Under the pieces are notes generated by a model. The model did no database searches. It saw nothing but the letters and a program-made list of their open reading frames with translations, and was not told where the DNA came from. A program made the translations under genes and the position numbers. Shown here piece by piece: positions 56,675 through 64,000 of a stretch of DNA of 64,000 bases (position 1 is the first letter of the stretch; every line of letters starts with the position of its first letter). Source of the DNA: Clostridiales bacterium (GTDB lineage Bacteria > Bacillota > Clostridia > Saccharofermentanales > Saccharofermentanaceae); NCBI GenBank assembly GCA_017940895.1, contig JAGAXM010000018.1, forward strand, positions 1 through 64,000, written 5' to 3'.

Positions 56675-59146
56675 ATGTACAAGTACACAACATTTGAAGA
56701 AGAAGCAGAGCGTAAGAAGATCAGGGGCCGTGTATTAACGGTCCTTGAATTCGATAAGATCAAAGAGAAGCTCCTTGAATTGACGAGAACGTCCTATGGG
56801 CGTTCTCTTACTTCGTCCGCCTTTCCGACGACCGACGCCGAAGTGGTTAAGGAAAGCCTCGAGGATACATATGAAGCATTCACTTACATAAGTAAATACG
56901 GAAGCCTGCCGATCGGCTCATTCCCTCCTGTAGAGGAGAGCCTTAAGTACATAAGTGCGGGCGGTACGCTTGATATGCGTCAGCTGCTTGACGTCGCGAT
57001 ATTCTTAAGAAGCATAGTGGATCTTAAGAAGATCGTTAACGATGACAAGAGGCAGGATCTCGCCGAGACCAATCTGTTCATGTCTATCGCGGCTCTTGAA
57101 CCCGAACAGAGACTTCAGGATGAGATATTCTCGTGTATCGTAAACGACACCGAGATGAATGACCGTGCAAGCAACGAGCTGTATTCGATAAGACGTGAGA
57201 CCAAGGATGTCGTAAGATCGATAAGAGTTATTCTCGACAGGATCATAAGAAACAGCGGTGATATCCTTCAGGAGCAGATAATCACGATAAGAGACGGAAG
57301 ATACTGTGTTCCCGTAAAGTCCGAGCAAAGATCGAAGCTTCCGGGTATCATTCACGACACGTCATCGACCGGCCAGACCGTATTCATCGAGCCTATGAGC
57401 GTAGTCGAAGCGAACAACAGGATCAGAGAACTCGCTTCGCTTGAAGAGGCTGAGATCGAGAGGATCCTTCAGAACCTTACCGCTATGGTCGGAAGATCGG
57501 AGCAGGTAATACGATCTGACATCAGCCTTATTGCGCAGATCGATTTCAACTCGGCTAAGGCGGAACTTGCGGTTAGCATGAATGCCGTGAAGCCGGTGCT
57601 TAATACCAAGGGTCACATCAGACTCTGTAAAGCAAGACATCCTCTCATCGATAAGGATGAGGTGGTTCCGGTAGACATCGAGAACGGCGATAAGTACGGA
57701 ACTCTCGTCATCACAGGTCCTAACACGGGTGGTAAGACAGTATGCCTTAAGACATGCGGTCTTATGACGCTCATGACTATGACGGGTCTCATGATCCCGT
57801 GTGCGGCAGGAACGGAAGTGTCCGTTTTCGACAGGGTGCTCGCTGATATCGGTGACGAGCAGAGCATCGAGCAGAGTCTGTCCACGTTCTCGGCGCATAT
57901 CTCGAATATCGTTTTCATTCTGAAAAACATAAGGGGAAGGTCCCTCGTGCTCCTCGATGAGTTGGGTTCCGGTACGGATCCCGCAGAGGGTGCCGCACTT
58001 GCAGTTGCCGTCCTCGAAGCCATGCGCGAAAAGGGCTGCATCGTGATGGCCACCACGCACTACCGAGAGCTCAAGGAGTATGCCGTCACAACAGAAGGCG
58101 TAATGAACGCATCCTGTGAATTTGACACGGATACTTTAAGCCCTACGTACAGACTTATTATCGGAACTTCCGGTACGAGTAATGCTTTCATCATCTCGAA
58201 GAAGCTCGGCATGCCCGCGAAGATCATTGATGACGCGAAGTCCAGGATGACGGATGAAGACTTGAAGCTCGAGAAGCTCCTTTCTGAAGCCGAAGAAGAC
58301 CGCCGCAAGGCAGGCACTCTTGAGAAGGAGAACGAGCGTCTTAATAACGAGCTTAAAGATAAGATCAGAGAGCTTGAGGAAGAGCGAAAGTCCCTTAAGG
58401 CTTCCAAGACGAAGATCCTTAATGAAACACGCGCGAAGCAGAAGGAACTTCTTGAAGACAAGCAGGAAGAGCTCGACGAGCTCATTAAGCAGGTCAAGAA
58501 GAAGGCGAAGAAGAACTACGATGAGGACGCCAAGGCTGAGCTCGATAAGATCAGAAGAAGACTTCGTGCAGGTGTTAAGGATTTGTCTTCGGATGACGAA
58601 GATGATGCTGCGGTTAACGTAAGTCTTCCCGGGGAGCCGCCGAAGAAGATCGAGAAGGGGCAGAAGTATTTTGCTCCCGGTCTTAACATAGTCGGTACCG
58701 CGCTCGATTCTTCAGATAACGGCAAGGCAAAGATACGCATCCAGAACGGCATCATGACTTATACGGTGCCGGCGAATGAATTAAGAACACCTACGAGCGA
58801 ACAGTTGACCAAGCCGGACGAACCCGAGGATACATTGTTTGCCAAGTACAAGGGTGCCAAGGCGGGAAGCACATCTTCGCTTAAGGTTCAGAAGGCGCAG
58901 ACTGTCGTATCCGAACTGATGCTCATCGGTAAGAGAGCTGCCGAGGCGGAGTCGGAGCTTGAGAAGTATATCGACGACTGCCACCTCGCCGGACTTAAGA
59001 CCGTGAGGATCGTGCACGGCAAGGGAACAGGTGCGTTAAGGTCAGCGGTAGAAGGCAAGCTCGCGGCTGATCCGAGAGTAAAGGAATTCAGACTCGGAGA
59101 CCCGGCGGAAGGCGGAGACGGAGTGACGATCGCGAAGCTCGTCTGA
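56675..59146 (+). CDS. mutS2: MutS2 family endonuclease/ATPase
   Basis: An 823-residue MutS2 with ribosome site AGAAAGG. Core domain, then ATPase with Walker A TGPNTGGKTVCLKT and Walker B LVLLDELGSGTDPAEG, a long charged coiled coil (about 520-650), a KOW-like region, and a C-terminal Smr domain ending HGKGTGALR and DGVTIAKLV. MutS2 acts on branched recombination DNA or on collided ribosomes rather than on mismatches. The Smr domain keeps HGKGTG, but the LDLRG motif that carries a catalytic Asp in relatives reads ELMLIGKRA here. The nuclease may be weak or absent. Confidence 0.93.
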   Translation: MYKYTTFEEEAERKKIRGRVLTVLEFDKIKEKLLELTRTSYGRSLTSSAFPTTDAEVVKESLEDTYEAFTYISKYGSLPIGSFPPVEESLKYISAGGTLDMRQLLDVAIFLRSIVDLKKIVNDDKRQDLAETNLFMSIAALEPEQRLQDEIFSCIVNDTEMNDRASNELYSIRRETKDVVRSIRVILDRIIRNSGDILQEQIITIRDGRYCVPVKSEQRSKLPGIIHDTSSTGQTVFIEPMSVVEANNRIRELASLEEAEIERILQNLTAMVGRSEQVIRSDISLIAQIDFNSAKAELAVSMNAVKPVLNTKGHIRLCKARHPLIDKDEVVPVDIENGDKYGTLVITGPNTGGKTVCLKTCGLMTLMTMTGLMIPCAAGTEVSVFDRVLADIGDEQSIEQSLSTFSAHISNIVFILKNIRGRSLVLLDELGSGTDPAEGAALAVAVLEAMREKGCIVMATTHYRELKEYAVTTEGVMNASCEFDTDTLSPTYRLIIGTSGTSNAFIISKKLGMPAKIIDDAKSRMTDEDLKLEKLLSEAEEDRRKAGTLEKENERLNNELKDKIRELEEERKSLKASKTKILNETRAKQKELLEDKQEELDELIKQVKKKAKKNYDEDAKAELDKIRRRLRAGVKDLSSDDEDDAAVNVSLPGEPPKKIEKGQKYFAPGLNIVGTALDSSDNGKAKIRIQNGIMTYTVPANELRTPTSEQLTKPDEPEDTLFAKYKGAKAGSTSSLKVQKAQTVVSELMLIGKRAAEAESELEKYIDDCHLAGLKTVRIVHGKGTGALRSAVEGKLAADPRVKEFRLGDPAEGGDGVTIAKLV

Positions 59147-59173
59147 CATATCAACAGATAAGAGGCAGGTATT

Positions 59174-59851
59174 ATGAATAACAGCAGACTTAAGATCATC
59201 ATCGGTGCATACGGAAGCGGCAAGTCGGAGGTGTCCGTCAATCTCGCGCTTAATATGCGTAAGACCAATCCCGATCATAAGGTGCTTCTTGCCGATCTTG
59301 ATATCGTCAATCCTTTCTACAGATCTTCGGATGCCGCCAAGGTGCTCGAGGATAATGACATCAGACTTATAAGCCCCATGTATGCAAATTCCAATGTCGA
59401 TGCGCCGGTATTAAGCGGCGAGGTCTATGTTATCTTCGATAATGATGAGTATATGGGCGTATTCGACATCGGCGGTGAGGATATGGGCGCGACCATCCTG
59501 GGATCCATGAAGACGAGACTTGATAATACGGATGCCGAGCTTATCATGGCGGTTAATACGAGAAGACCTTTCACATCGACTGCCGACGAGATCATCATCA
59601 TGGCTTCTGAACTTCAGGAAGCATCGAAGATGAAGATCACGGGATTTATCAACAACACCAACATTCTTGAGCAGACAACGGCTTCCGATATACTTGAAGG
59701 TGAGAAGATACTTCTCGAGGTACAGGAGAAGACCGGTATTCCGGTAGTTATGACGACCGTTATGGACGGCGTGATGACAGACGATGAGATCAAGAGATTA
59801 CACACACCTGAAGTCATGAAGATGAGAAGGACGATCAAGTATGCGTATTGA
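59174..59851 (+). CDS. P-loop ATPase of unknown function
   Basis: A 225-residue SIMIBI-like P-loop protein with ribosome site AGAGGCAGG. Walker A is IIGAYGSGKSEVSVNLAL. LLADLDIVNPFYRSSDAA resembles the switch I region of MinD/ParA-like ATPases, and VFDIGGEDMGATILGSMK holds the Walker B Asp. The base-recognition part (MAVNTRRPFTST) is unusual. Related genes are, as far as I recall, often found near 2-oxoacid:ferredoxin oxidoreductase genes in Clostridia, which agrees with the operon 3.4 kb downstream. It ends inside the next gene by eleven bases. Confidence 0.7.
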   Translation: MNNSRLKIIIGAYGSGKSEVSVNLALNMRKTNPDHKVLLADLDIVNPFYRSSDAAKVLEDNDIRLISPMYANSNVDAPVLSGEVYVIFDNDEYMGVFDIGGEDMGATILGSMKTRLDNTDAELIMAVNTRRPFTSTADEIIIMASELQEASKMKITGFINNTNILEQTTASDILEGEKILLEVQEKTGIPVVMTTVMDGVMTDDEIKRLHTPEVMKMRRTIKYAY

Positions 59852-61667
59852 TGCCAAGACGAGAAGAGGCTTTAAGAAAGCCGCCAAGATCAATCTTAAG
59901 AAACACTATTTCGCGTTTATCCTCATGTGTCTGTTCGCGGCTCTGATCGGATCCGAGTTCGTTACTTCCGAGAACCTGTTCGGTCTGAGGACCGACCCCG
60001 TAAGCGTTATGCTGAACGGCTATGAAGAAGCTGTTGTAGAGACTGAGACTGAAGTTGCCACCATGACCGGCGGTTCCACTTTTGCCGATAAGGTTATGGA
60101 GATCACACATAAGATCCACGATGATGATAAGACGGGTGAGGTGTTCGCCAGATCCGCAGGAACTATCAATCAGGTAATTGACGTCTTTACTACAGGTACC
60201 GCGGTTTCCACAATCACTTCAGTTGTGCTTAATATCGTAGGTTCCGAGAGTGTCGCTGACAGGATCGTAATGGCTCTTGCATCTGCTCTTGCGATTTGGT
60301 TTTGGATGTTCGTGCAGCTCGTTTATATGTCTGTCATGCGAAGGAATATCCTCGAGGGAAGGATCTACAATAAGGTTCCGATTAACAGATATCTGTTCGT
60401 ATTCCGTACGAAGTCGTGGCTCAGCTGCACGATTTCTATGACGCTTATGGCTGTCTTTGATGTTATCGCCGTGGTGACGGTAGTAGGTTTCCCGATAGTT
60501 TATTACGGACTGTTCATGGTGCCTTTCATCGTCGCGGAGAACCCCAAGATCAAGCCGGTGCAGGCTGTCAAACTTTCCTGGAATATTACCAAGGGTTACA
60601 AGATGGATCTGTTCATCAACGACCTTACGATGTTCGGCTGGAGAGTTCTGTCCGTGCTGACAGTAGGTCTGTCGGATCTGTTCTTCTGCAACCCGTATAA
60701 GCTCGCGGTGCACTCCGAGTTCTATGTCAATATCCGTAAGAATGCGATTGAGAATAAAGTGAAGGGATATGAACTTCTTAACGATCGCTATCTCTACGAA
60801 AAGGCTGATATGGGACGCCTTCGCGGAATGTACCCTGAAGCTGTTAATGTGCTTTCTGCACCTGAATATGAGCTGCAGGGCCTTACCGGTGCCAAGAAGT
60901 TCTTTGCGGAGCATTTCGGAATTGTGCTGTGGAATACCGACGATGAGATGAAGTATGAGCAGAATCAAGCAAGCCGCCAGCGCATTAAGAATATGAAAGA
61001 CGAGCTCGAGGGTTTGAGTTATCCTACGAGACTTGCTCCGATCCCGGAGTCGCATAAGTCTGGAAGATTCGCGAATATGCACTATATGCGTCACTACTCT
61101 TTGCTGTCGCTCGTTCTCATGTTCTTTATCTATTCGGGCTTCGGCTGGGTATGGGAAGTGTTCTACTACTATCTTCTGCAGGGACATTACATCAACAGAG
61201 GTGTCATGCACGGACCGTGGCTTCCCATCTACGGTGCAGGCGGTATCGCGATCCTCGTATTCCTTTTCCCGCTTCGTAAAAGTCCGTCCAAGCACTTCTT
61301 TGCCACCATGGGTCTGTGCGGAATACTTGAGTACGGTACGAGCGTTTTCCTCGAGTATGCTTTCGGTGCGCAGTGGTGGAACTACGACGGCTTCTTCCTT
61401 AATCTCAACGGAAGGATCTGTGCGGAAGGTCTTCTCATATTCGGTGTCGCAGGACTTGCTTTTATCTATTTCTTGTCACCGCTCCTTGATGATGTGATCC
61501 GTAAGTTCAAGCCGATGAAGCTGCTGCCTGTAGCGATCCTTCTTGTCGCGATCTTCATATCCGATATGATCTATTCCACATTTAAGCCTAATAAGGGTGA
61601 CGGTATTACGGACGGCTTCGCCGGAACAGAGAACCGTATCGTTCAGCAAACGGAAGAAACACAGTAA
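59841..61667 (+). CDS. Membrane protein: DUF975-like domain fused to CmpB-type domain
   Basis: A 608-residue protein whose start overlaps the previous gene. Residues 1-320 resemble DUF975 membrane proteins: KTRRGFKKAAKINLKKHYF, several helices, and PVQAVKLSWNITKGYKMDLF as the family core. A charged linker follows (about 330-410). Residues about 415-590 match the putative ABC-transporter type IV (CmpB-like) domain: YSGFGWVWEVFYYYLLQGHY, NRGVMHGPWLPIYGAGG, and LEYGTSVFLEYAFGAQWWNY. These two domains usually occur as separate proteins. Function is unknown, presumably in the cell envelope. Confidence 0.78.
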   Translation: MRIDAKTRRGFKKAAKINLKKHYFAFILMCLFAALIGSEFVTSENLFGLRTDPVSVMLNGYEEAVVETETEVATMTGGSTFADKVMEITHKIHDDDKTGEVFARSAGTINQVIDVFTTGTAVSTITSVVLNIVGSESVADRIVMALASALAIWFWMFVQLVYMSVMRRNILEGRIYNKVPINRYLFVFRTKSWLSCTISMTLMAVFDVIAVVTVVGFPIVYYGLFMVPFIVAENPKIKPVQAVKLSWNITKGYKMDLFINDLTMFGWRVLSVLTVGLSDLFFCNPYKLAVHSEFYVNIRKNAIENKVKGYELLNDRYLYEKADMGRLRGMYPEAVNVLSAPEYELQGLTGAKKFFAEHFGIVLWNTDDEMKYEQNQASRQRIKNMKDELEGLSYPTRLAPIPESHKSGRFANMHYMRHYSLLSLVLMFFIYSGFGWVWEVFYYYLLQGHYINRGVMHGPWLPIYGAGGIAILVFLFPLRKSPSKHFFATMGLCGILEYGTSVFLEYAFGAQWWNYDGFFLNLNGRICAEGLLIFGVAGLAFIYFLSPLLDDVIRKFKPMKLLPVAILLVAIFISDMIYSTFKPNKGDGITDGFAGTENRIVQQTEETQ

Positions 61668-61674
61668 AATATAT

Positions 61675-61741
61675 TTGTTTAAACTCACTGATTTATGTTA
61701 AAATACTTGCGGTGTCTGTGGACAATATTCACAGATACCGC
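61675..61741 (+). promoter_or_regulatory. Promoter and 5' end hairpin of the SPFH gene
   Basis: TTGTTT at 61675-61680, 18 bases, then TAAAAT at 61699-61704 make the promoter. The transcript would start near 61711. Directly there, GCGGTGTCTGTG (61709-61720) and CACAGATACCGC (61730-61741) form a 12-bp stem with one G-T wobble. A stem at the very 5' end is known to protect mRNAs from RNase attack; no T-run follows, so it is not a terminator. Confidence 0.6.
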
Positions 61742-61767
61742 ATAACTAATTAACGGAGGAAATGAAT

Positions 61768-63093
61768 ATGGGATTGATTTCTAATGTCATGGGCGCTATC
61801 GGCGATTCTGCTTCATCTGTAATTGCTGATCAGTACGTTGAGTTCTTCACATGTGACTCGCTCGGACAGGATGTTCTTGTACGTCAGGGTGCAAGAAAGA
61901 TGCAGAAGGGACACAACAAGGGTGACGTTGAAGTAATTACTAACGGTGCCATGATCGCTGTTCCTGAGAACACTGCATGTCTTATGGTAGATAACGGTAA
62001 GGTCGTTGACTTTACTATCCAGGCAGGTATGTATACTTGGGATTCTTCTTCTGCTCCTTCAGTATTCGCAGGTAATGACGGTTTCCTCGATGCAGCCAAG
62101 AAGCTCGTAGGCGAGACTTGGAACCGTATGAAGGCAGGCGGAGAGATCACAACACAGCAGAGAATCTACTTCGTCAATATGCTTGAGATCCGTGACCAGA
62201 AGTACGGTACACCTTCCGCTCTTCCTTATCACGATCCTGAGTACAGAAATATCTACATCAGACTTAACGGTGTATTCTCTTACCAAATTAAGGATCCTGT
62301 AAAGTTCTTCCAGACACAGGTAGGTAACATCAAGGGTCAGTACACTAATGCTCAGTTCATGGGTTCTCCTGCTGATCCTAAGCAGCCCAGAATCGAGTTC
62401 ATGGATAACTTCTCTGAGGTTCTCAATAAGTGCGGAACAGTTGATAAGATCATGTTCGCTGATCTGCCTTCCAACCAGGGCAAGCTCCGTACATACATGC
62501 AGGATGCTCTCGATGAGGAGTGGCTCAAGAACAGAGGTGTTGTTGTTTCCTCCGTTGCTATCGGCGGTATCACACCTGATGATAAGTCCAGAGAGAGAAT
62601 CGAGCAGGTTGACCAGTCCAAGATGTTCGGTGCTGATCCTAACGCTCTTGCAGCTCAGGCTGTACTCGGCCAGACACAGGCTATGAATACTGCAGCAGCA
62701 AATGCAAACGGTGCAGTAAACGGCCTCATGGGCATGGGTATGGTAGGCGGCATGGGTCAGATGGGCGGCGGTATGAATTCTGCATTCCAGTTCTTGGGTC
62801 AGCAGCAGCAGGCTCAGCCCGCACCGGCACCCGCTCCCACAGCAGCACCCGCTCCCGCGGCAGCAGGATGGACATGTTCCTGCGGTACAACCAACACAGG
62901 TAAGTTCTGCTCCAACTGCGGAAGTGCTCAGCCCGCTCCTTCAGCAGCTTGGACTTGTGAGTGCGGAACACAGAATACAGGCAAGTTCTGCTCTAACTGC
63001 GGTAAGCCCGCTCCTGCAGGTCCCTGGACATGCGAGTGCGGAACACAGAACACAGGTAAGTTCTGCTCCAACTGCGGTAAGCCCCAGCCCTGA
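61768..63093 (+). CDS. SPFH domain protein with three zinc ribbons
   Basis: The ATG at 61768 is seven bases after GGAGGA; the ATG at 61762 is too close. The 441-residue protein has an SPFH (band 7, 'virion core protein'-like) domain in residues about 25-290, a Gly/Met-rich stretch (GLMGMGMVGGMGQMGGGM), a Gln/Pro/Ala linker, and three zinc ribbons (each W-T-C-x-C-G-T-x-N-T-G-K-F-C-S-N-C-G) separated by Pro/Ala linkers. It resembles B. subtilis YdjI, which works with a PspA relative in envelope stress. The ribbons' DNA copies begin at 62869, 62950 and 63025. Codon use is biased towards frequent codons, so expression is probably high. Confidence 0.88.
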   Translation: MGLISNVMGAIGDSASSVIADQYVEFFTCDSLGQDVLVRQGARKMQKGHNKGDVEVITNGAMIAVPENTACLMVDNGKVVDFTIQAGMYTWDSSSAPSVFAGNDGFLDAAKKLVGETWNRMKAGGEITTQQRIYFVNMLEIRDQKYGTPSALPYHDPEYRNIYIRLNGVFSYQIKDPVKFFQTQVGNIKGQYTNAQFMGSPADPKQPRIEFMDNFSEVLNKCGTVDKIMFADLPSNQGKLRTYMQDALDEEWLKNRGVVVSSVAIGGITPDDKSRERIEQVDQSKMFGADPNALAAQAVLGQTQAMNTAAANANGAVNGLMGMGMVGGMGQMGGGMNSAFQFLGQQQQAQPAPAPAPTAAPAPAAAGWTCSCGTTNTGKFCSNCGSAQPAPSAAWTCECGTQNTGKFCSNCGKPAPAGPWTCECGTQNTGKFCSNCGKPQP

Positions 63094-63120
63094 TCAAGGC
63101 ATCAATAATTGATTAACAGA

Positions 63121-63150
63121 AGCCCCGGTGTCAAAAGCCGGGGCTTTTAT
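63121..63150 (+). terminator. Terminator after the SPFH gene
   Basis: AGCCCCGG and CCGGGGCT pair perfectly around a nine-base loop, followed by TTTTATAA. Confidence 0.92.
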
Positions 63151-63254
63151 AACGGGAAAAAACAATAATATATATAAACGCATATTAATTGAAAATCATT
63201 TGAGCTTCTTTTATAATGCTATCCTAATGAGTTTAAAAGAGGGAGTGTATGGCA

Positions 63255-63461
63255 ATGGCAAAGGTCACATTTAATGATGATTTGTGCAAGGGCTGCGGTC
63301 TTTGCGTCAATGCGTGTCCCAAGAAGATCCTCGAGCTCGATAAGAGCAGACTGAACAACAAGGGTTATCACCCTGCGGCATGTACCGATCTTGATCAGTG
63401 TATCGGCTGCGCTTTCTGCGCTACAACATGTCCTGATTTGGTCATTACGGTAGAAAGGTGA
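63255..63461 (+). CDS. 2-oxoacid:ferredoxin oxidoreductase, ferredoxin-like delta subunit
   Basis: The ATG at 63255 (MAKVTF) stands nine bases after GGGAG; the ATG two codons earlier is the alternative. In 68 residues there are two [4Fe-4S] motifs, [14 protein letters not shown] and [13 protein letters not shown]. This is the small electron-carrier subunit (KorD/VorD/PorD type). It passes electrons from 2-oxoacid oxidation to free ferredoxin. The alpha subunit gene follows after ten bases. Which 2-oxoacid is used (2-oxoglutarate or branched-chain) cannot be told. Confidence 0.9.
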   Translation: MAKVTFNDDLCKGCGLCVNACPKKILELDKSRLNNKGYHPAACTDLDQCIGCAFCATTCPDLVITVER

Positions 63462-63471
63462 GGATCTGACT

Positions 63472-64000
63472 ATGGCAAGCAAGAAAGTACTTATGAAGGG
63501 AAACGAGGTCATTGCTGAAGCTGCTATCAGAGCAGGCTGCAGAAATTACTTCGGATATCCCATCACACCTCAGACAGAGGTTATGCACTATATGGCAAAG
63601 AAGATGGTTCAGATCGGAGGAAACTTCGTTCAGGCCGAGAGTGAGGTCGCTGCCATTAACATGGTATACGGCGCTGCTGCTGCGGGCTTCAGAGTAATGA
63701 CATCTTCGTCATCTCCGGGAATCTCCCTGAAGCAGGAGGGTATCTCCTATATTGCAGGTGCCGAGCTTCCTGCAGTAGTTGTAAACATCGTAAGAGCAGG
63801 TCCGGGCTTGGGCGGTATTCAGCCTTCACAGGGTGACTATTTCCAGGCCTGTAAGGGCGGCGGACACGGTGATTACAGAAATCTCGTTATCGCACCTGCT
63901 TCTGTACAGGAGCTCTATGAGCTTACTGTTGAAGCATTTAACCTTGCAGATAAGTACAGAATGACGTGCATGATCTTAGGCGACGGTACACTCGGTCAGA
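63472..64000 (+). CDS. 2-oxoacid:ferredoxin oxidoreductase alpha subunit, 5' part
   Basis: The frame is open from 63472 to the window end, 176 codons. It encodes [20 protein letters not shown], then [15 protein letters not shown], the N-terminus of the pyrimidine-binding alpha subunit (KorA/VorB), and later [18 protein letters not shown] and [20 protein letters not shown], which are conserved in the family. With the beta and gamma subunits it decarboxylates a 2-oxoacid with CoA and reduces ferredoxin, which can feed hydrogenase and NfnAB. The rest lies beyond the window. A 3-methyl-2-oxobutanoate (VorB) specificity is as likely as 2-oxoglutarate. Confidence 0.9.
   Translation, partial: MASKKVLMKGNEVIAEAAIRAGCRNYFGYPITPQTEVMHYMAKKMVQIGGNFVQAESEVAAINMVYGAAAAGFRVMTSSSSPGISLKQEGISYIAGAELPAVVVNIVRAGPGLGGIQPSQGDYFQACKGGGHGDYRNLVIAPASVQELYELTVEAFNLADKYRMTCMILGDGTLGQ

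Noticed and set aside
60219-61295. A 358-codon minus-strand frame
   Set aside because: It mirrors the DUF975-CmpB membrane gene; His/Arg/Glu-rich composition is typical of antisense to membrane-coding sequence.
61709-61741. Riboswitch before the SPFH gene
   Set aside because: Only one simple stem is present; no known aptamer consensus is visible. It is better explained as a 5' stabilising hairpin.

Overview
The window looks like a chromosome segment of an anaerobic Clostridia-type Firmicute, probably a gut or rumen organism. The signs are strong GGAGG ribosome sites, a linked uvrB-dnaE-pfkA-mutS2 block, an [FeFe] hydrogenase, an electron-bifurcating NfnAB pair, a 2-oxoacid:ferredoxin oxidoreductase, Ktr-type potassium uptake and many GGDEF proteins. 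No tRNA, rRNA or CRISPR array was recognised. The genus cannot be named from the sequence alone.

Region 1 (1 to about 11.45 kb) is an AT-richer accessory island that starts in the cut-off right end of an IS66 element and an eroded HNH nuclease gene. It holds two cassettes of defence-like architecture. The first (1.8-4.9 kb) encodes a protein with a possible HNH-like motif and a membrane domain, a glycine-zipper membrane protein and a TerB-like protein. The second (5.66-9.33 kb) is four overlapping genes: an HTH-PIN-ankyrin protein, a radical SAM enzyme, a P-loop kinase fused to a HAD phosphatase, and a uracil-PRTase-like phosphoribosyltransferase. A NERD-domain gene with four small genes follows (9.6-11.4 kb). 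The second cassette and the NERD operon are preceded by matching arrays of the 5-mer GTTGC with 20/30/20-bp spacing and by promoters with the same internal geometry. This suggests one regulator drives both, and it is the best candidate here for an undescribed system.

Region 2 (11.9-29.4 kb) returns to host-like sequence: a lipoprotein, a tautomerase, an internally deleted nitroreductase, a PH-like protein, a MATE exporter, three GGDEF proteins, a solute-binding lipoprotein, a glutamate-synthase-type flavoprotein with [FeFe] hydrogenase, and a flavin oxidoreductase pair in which an FNR/2Fe-2S protein is fused to a membrane domain. A roughly 100-bp dispersed repeat occurs at 13.7 and 25.9 kb.

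Region 3 (29.5-49.5 kb) opens with a complete 2-aminoethylphosphonate operon that includes nucleotide activation. After it come a dCache-HAMP-GGDEF receptor, KtrA/KtrB, a GH25 lysozyme with an ABC-2 exporter, NfnAB, and a second exporter locus with two 536-residue membrane proteins around one ATPase.

Region 4 (49.6-64 kb) carries uvrB, dnaE, an orphan prepilin, pfkA, mutS2, a P-loop ATPase, a two-domain membrane protein, an SPFH/zinc-ribbon protein, and the start of a 2-oxoacid:ferredoxin oxidoreductase operon that leaves the window. Several genes (both membrane GGDEF genes with promoters at their start codon, ktrB, the GH25 gene, uvrB) have a TATAAT-like box 6-7 bases before the start codon and no ribosome site, so leaderless transcripts are likely.
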